Translations under genes and position numbers: made by a program
Assembly: GCA_013397435.1 (NCBI GenBank)
Contig: VZRG01001526.1
Span: 113,355-177,354, forward strand
From: Erythrocercus mccallii
Lineage: Eukaryota; Chordata; Aves; Passeriformes; Dicruridae
Direction: 5' to 3'
DNA length: 64,000 bases
Notes under the pieces: model-generated
Databases searched by the model: none
Seen by the model: only the letters and a program-made list of their open reading frames with translations
What the model was told of the DNA's origin: nothing
Part shown: one piece after another, positions 61,933 to 64,000 of the stretch
How positions within the stretch are numbered: position 1 is the stretch's first letter
Layout of the letters: each line of letters starts with the position of its first letter

Positions 61933-64000
61933 GTATGTCAATTTGTACTATCTAAAAATAGTTGCATTAATACATTTTTAATGCGTGGGTGTTAGGCATT
62001 GAAACTTGCCTCTCCAACTGCCTGGCCAAAGCAAATGTAAAGGAAAGCATGAACACTCCACCACCTGCTGTAAAAGGATAAATCAACGACGACGGGGTTT
62101 TTGGAGGGAGGACTTTGGAGTAGCACTGAGCAGTCACTGCTATCAAAATTGAATGAATTATTTTGCAAGCAAATCCAAACATGATAAAACCACAAATGTA
62201 CACACATACACACTACTGCACAGATACATTCCATCCTTACTTTGATTCTTGCCTCTCTGCAAAAATGTTTTTTCACTGCTTTTGGACCAGCTCTGGTCCA
62301 AAAAACAAAATGGAGGAAAATATTCTCTTTCCAAGACTTGCACACATACTTTGGACATGTAGCCTGGCCTTGCTGCTTTTTAAACTAAAAAAAAATGCTT
62401 TGAATGAATATTGTACTGTATGAACCATCATGATTCCTTCTCCCTCTGCTTCAACAATTCCACAACTTTATTTCACACTATTTTTTCATATAATCTGCAT
62501 TACTAATTTACTCTTTTACCAAAAAGAAGAAATGTAACACAATTTCCTCTCTATAAAAAGTTTAACCTAAGAAACAGGGGAGTGTGTATTATGCACACTT
62601 GGGCACCTGCTTTTAGAAAGCTGGATTTAAAGTTCTGCATTCAGAACAATAAAAGGTTTTCTCCATATACGTCAACACATCCACAGACCCATAATTTTGC
62701 ACACCTGTATTACACAAGGAAGATTAGATCTTTCCAATTTAACAAAGCCTTATATCCTTAATTTACAGTATTTATGAACACAGTTTGGGACTTTTCAAAA
62801 AAAACAACCCTTGCAGCTATTGAGCACAATCAGTAATTGCTTTCTAAACCTCAGACAACATGGCCCCTCAGCCCTACTGGCAGATTTGGGGTGACCTCTG
62901 CTCCTCCTGGTTCGCATTTGCCCTGAGTTCTTCCCTGGTGTTTACTCAGGGCTCTGCCCCTTCTCTGCTTTACCCTGGACACCAGAGGGGAAAATGCTGA
63001 CTCCCAACAGGGCTATTTTTATGACCCAAGTTTTAGCTTGGATTATTGACTGCTAAGAGACAAAGGATGCTAATCTGCTGACATTCCTCTAAATGAAAAT
63101 GTGGCAGTAATAATGCGACTGAAAAAAGCATTTCTCCAAACTGATGCATGGCTATAGAAAAGCTGCTCTTTCCTTCTTTAAGGGGACTGTTAGTAAATGC
63201 TGGCTATATCAAGAACCCATGTGTATGGACAGCCAGAATTAGTCACAGTATCTCTGCACAGCAATAGATTTTGTGTCCAGCTTGTGCCTCAACAAGGAAG
63301 GTGTTTGAAAGACCTTAATGAAGTGACTGACAGGACTGAACCCTAAGTAAACTCTGTAAAAAGAGTGAAACTCACATACAGTTCATACTGAAGCACTATT
63401 TTAGGACTCCAGAGCATTGTCTTTTAAAAAAGATAGTATGCAATCACTTGATACTTAATCAAAATAATTTAACCAGATTTTACAGCAGTTGTTTAATGAC
63501 AGTGGCACAGAGTAGTGATTATTCAAGTTTTCATGAGATTTGTGTATATGGTGCCTAACAAATGCAAAAATGAATTTATTCTTCAAACAAGTGTTTATAG
63601 TTGGGTTATGGTAAGTGATGTTGCTCCCGTGTGTTGCTGCTGCACACTGCAGCGGAAGGCAGCAGATCCAGACTGCACAGAGGTGGCTGAGCACTGGCCA
63701 GGAAACCTTTGTGTGCTTTTAATGCAGCCTGCTGCAGCTTCAGCTTCTCTTTCATCCAACAGTTTTTACTGCCTTCAGAATGGAAGCTTTTGTGGCTTTA
63801 TCTCACAGTGGATCTTGGAGAAGCAGATGTAACAGCGCCTTTCAGTGCTAAGTTACTTTTTCAGGAATGGATACAAAAAAACCCCCAAATATAATTTGGA
63901 AGTCAAGGATTTCAACAGAAGAGAGTGAGCTTAGCCAGTCTAGCTGGCTGAATTTGTTTAGCCAGCCTGTTCTTGGCAAAACATGAACATTTATCTGAAG
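61933..64000 (+). other. IMMP1L: IMMP1L intron 5 (partial)
   Basis: The intron starts with GTATGT and runs off the right edge. The last coding exon (expected to begin with IWPLSDFG-like codons) was searched for and not found. No other gene or repeat was recognised. Confidence 0.85.

Larger units (their letters stand above)
35100..64000 (+). other. IMMP1L: IMMP1L gene (all but last coding exon)
   Basis: Seen: four plus-strand coding exons join in phase into 144 codons with high similarity to human IMMP1L (166 residues) across their whole length. Known: IMMP1L is the homologue of yeast Imp1, an S26-family serine protease anchored in the inner mitochondrial membrane. With IMMP2L it removes sorting signals on the intermembrane-space side, with targets such as DIABLO and NDUFA13 reported in mammals. 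The missing 22 C-terminal residues (human IWPLSDFG... onward) lie beyond 64000. Transcription should begin in the CpG island near 35.1 kb, but the first exon is inferred from a donor site only. Confidence 0.93.

Overview
The window is vertebrate nuclear DNA, almost certainly from a bird. It has spliced genes with canonical GT/AG borders, few repeats, and CR1 retrotransposon copies whose 3' ends resemble the avian CR1 tail. No bacterial, plasmid, viral or CRISPR content was seen. Nearly all open frames away from the exons listed here look like chance or CpG-island frames.

Two genes explain the coding content. They are arranged head to head around a CpG island at about 34.4-35.4 kb. ELP4 (Elongator subunit, tRNA wobble-uridine modification) runs leftward on the minus strand. 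Coding exons 1-4 are at 34851-35004, 29502-29537, 20789-20910 and 8548-8676, giving 147 continuous codons. The rest of the gene lies left of base 1. IMMP1L (catalytic subunit of the mitochondrial inner membrane peptidase) runs rightward. Its coding exons are at 48620-48724, 49510-49598, 50178-50304 and 61822-61932, giving 144 codons. The last ~22 codons lie right of base 64000. All exon phases join without frameshift. The order matches human 11p13, where PAX6, ELP4, IMMP1L and DNAJC24 are neighbours, so PAX6 is expected beyond the left edge and DNAJC24 beyond the right edge.

Layout: 1-8547 ELP4 intron 4 (partial), with a motif-rich candidate enhancer at about 5.38-6.34 kb; 8677-20788 intron 3, with a CR1 copy at 17.1-18.0 kb; 20911-29501 intron 2; 29538-34850 intron 1, with an older CR1 at about 32.8-33.4 kb; 34.4-35.4 kb shared promoter island with paired CCAAT boxes, a CACGTG palindrome, an Sp1-type GC box and a YY1-type motif over the ELP4 start codon; 35164-48591 IMMP1L 5' intron; 48592-61932 IMMP1L exons; 61933-64000 last intron (partial).

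The two proteins act in different compartments. They appear linked only by the shared promoter and by lying in the regulatory neighbourhood of PAX6. No new gene system could be supported. The most interesting material is non-coding: homeodomain-type dyads inside probable conserved elements, several near-perfect inverted repeats, and a long poly(A) run (ELP4 sense) placed where the branch point of ELP4 intron 2 would normally be.
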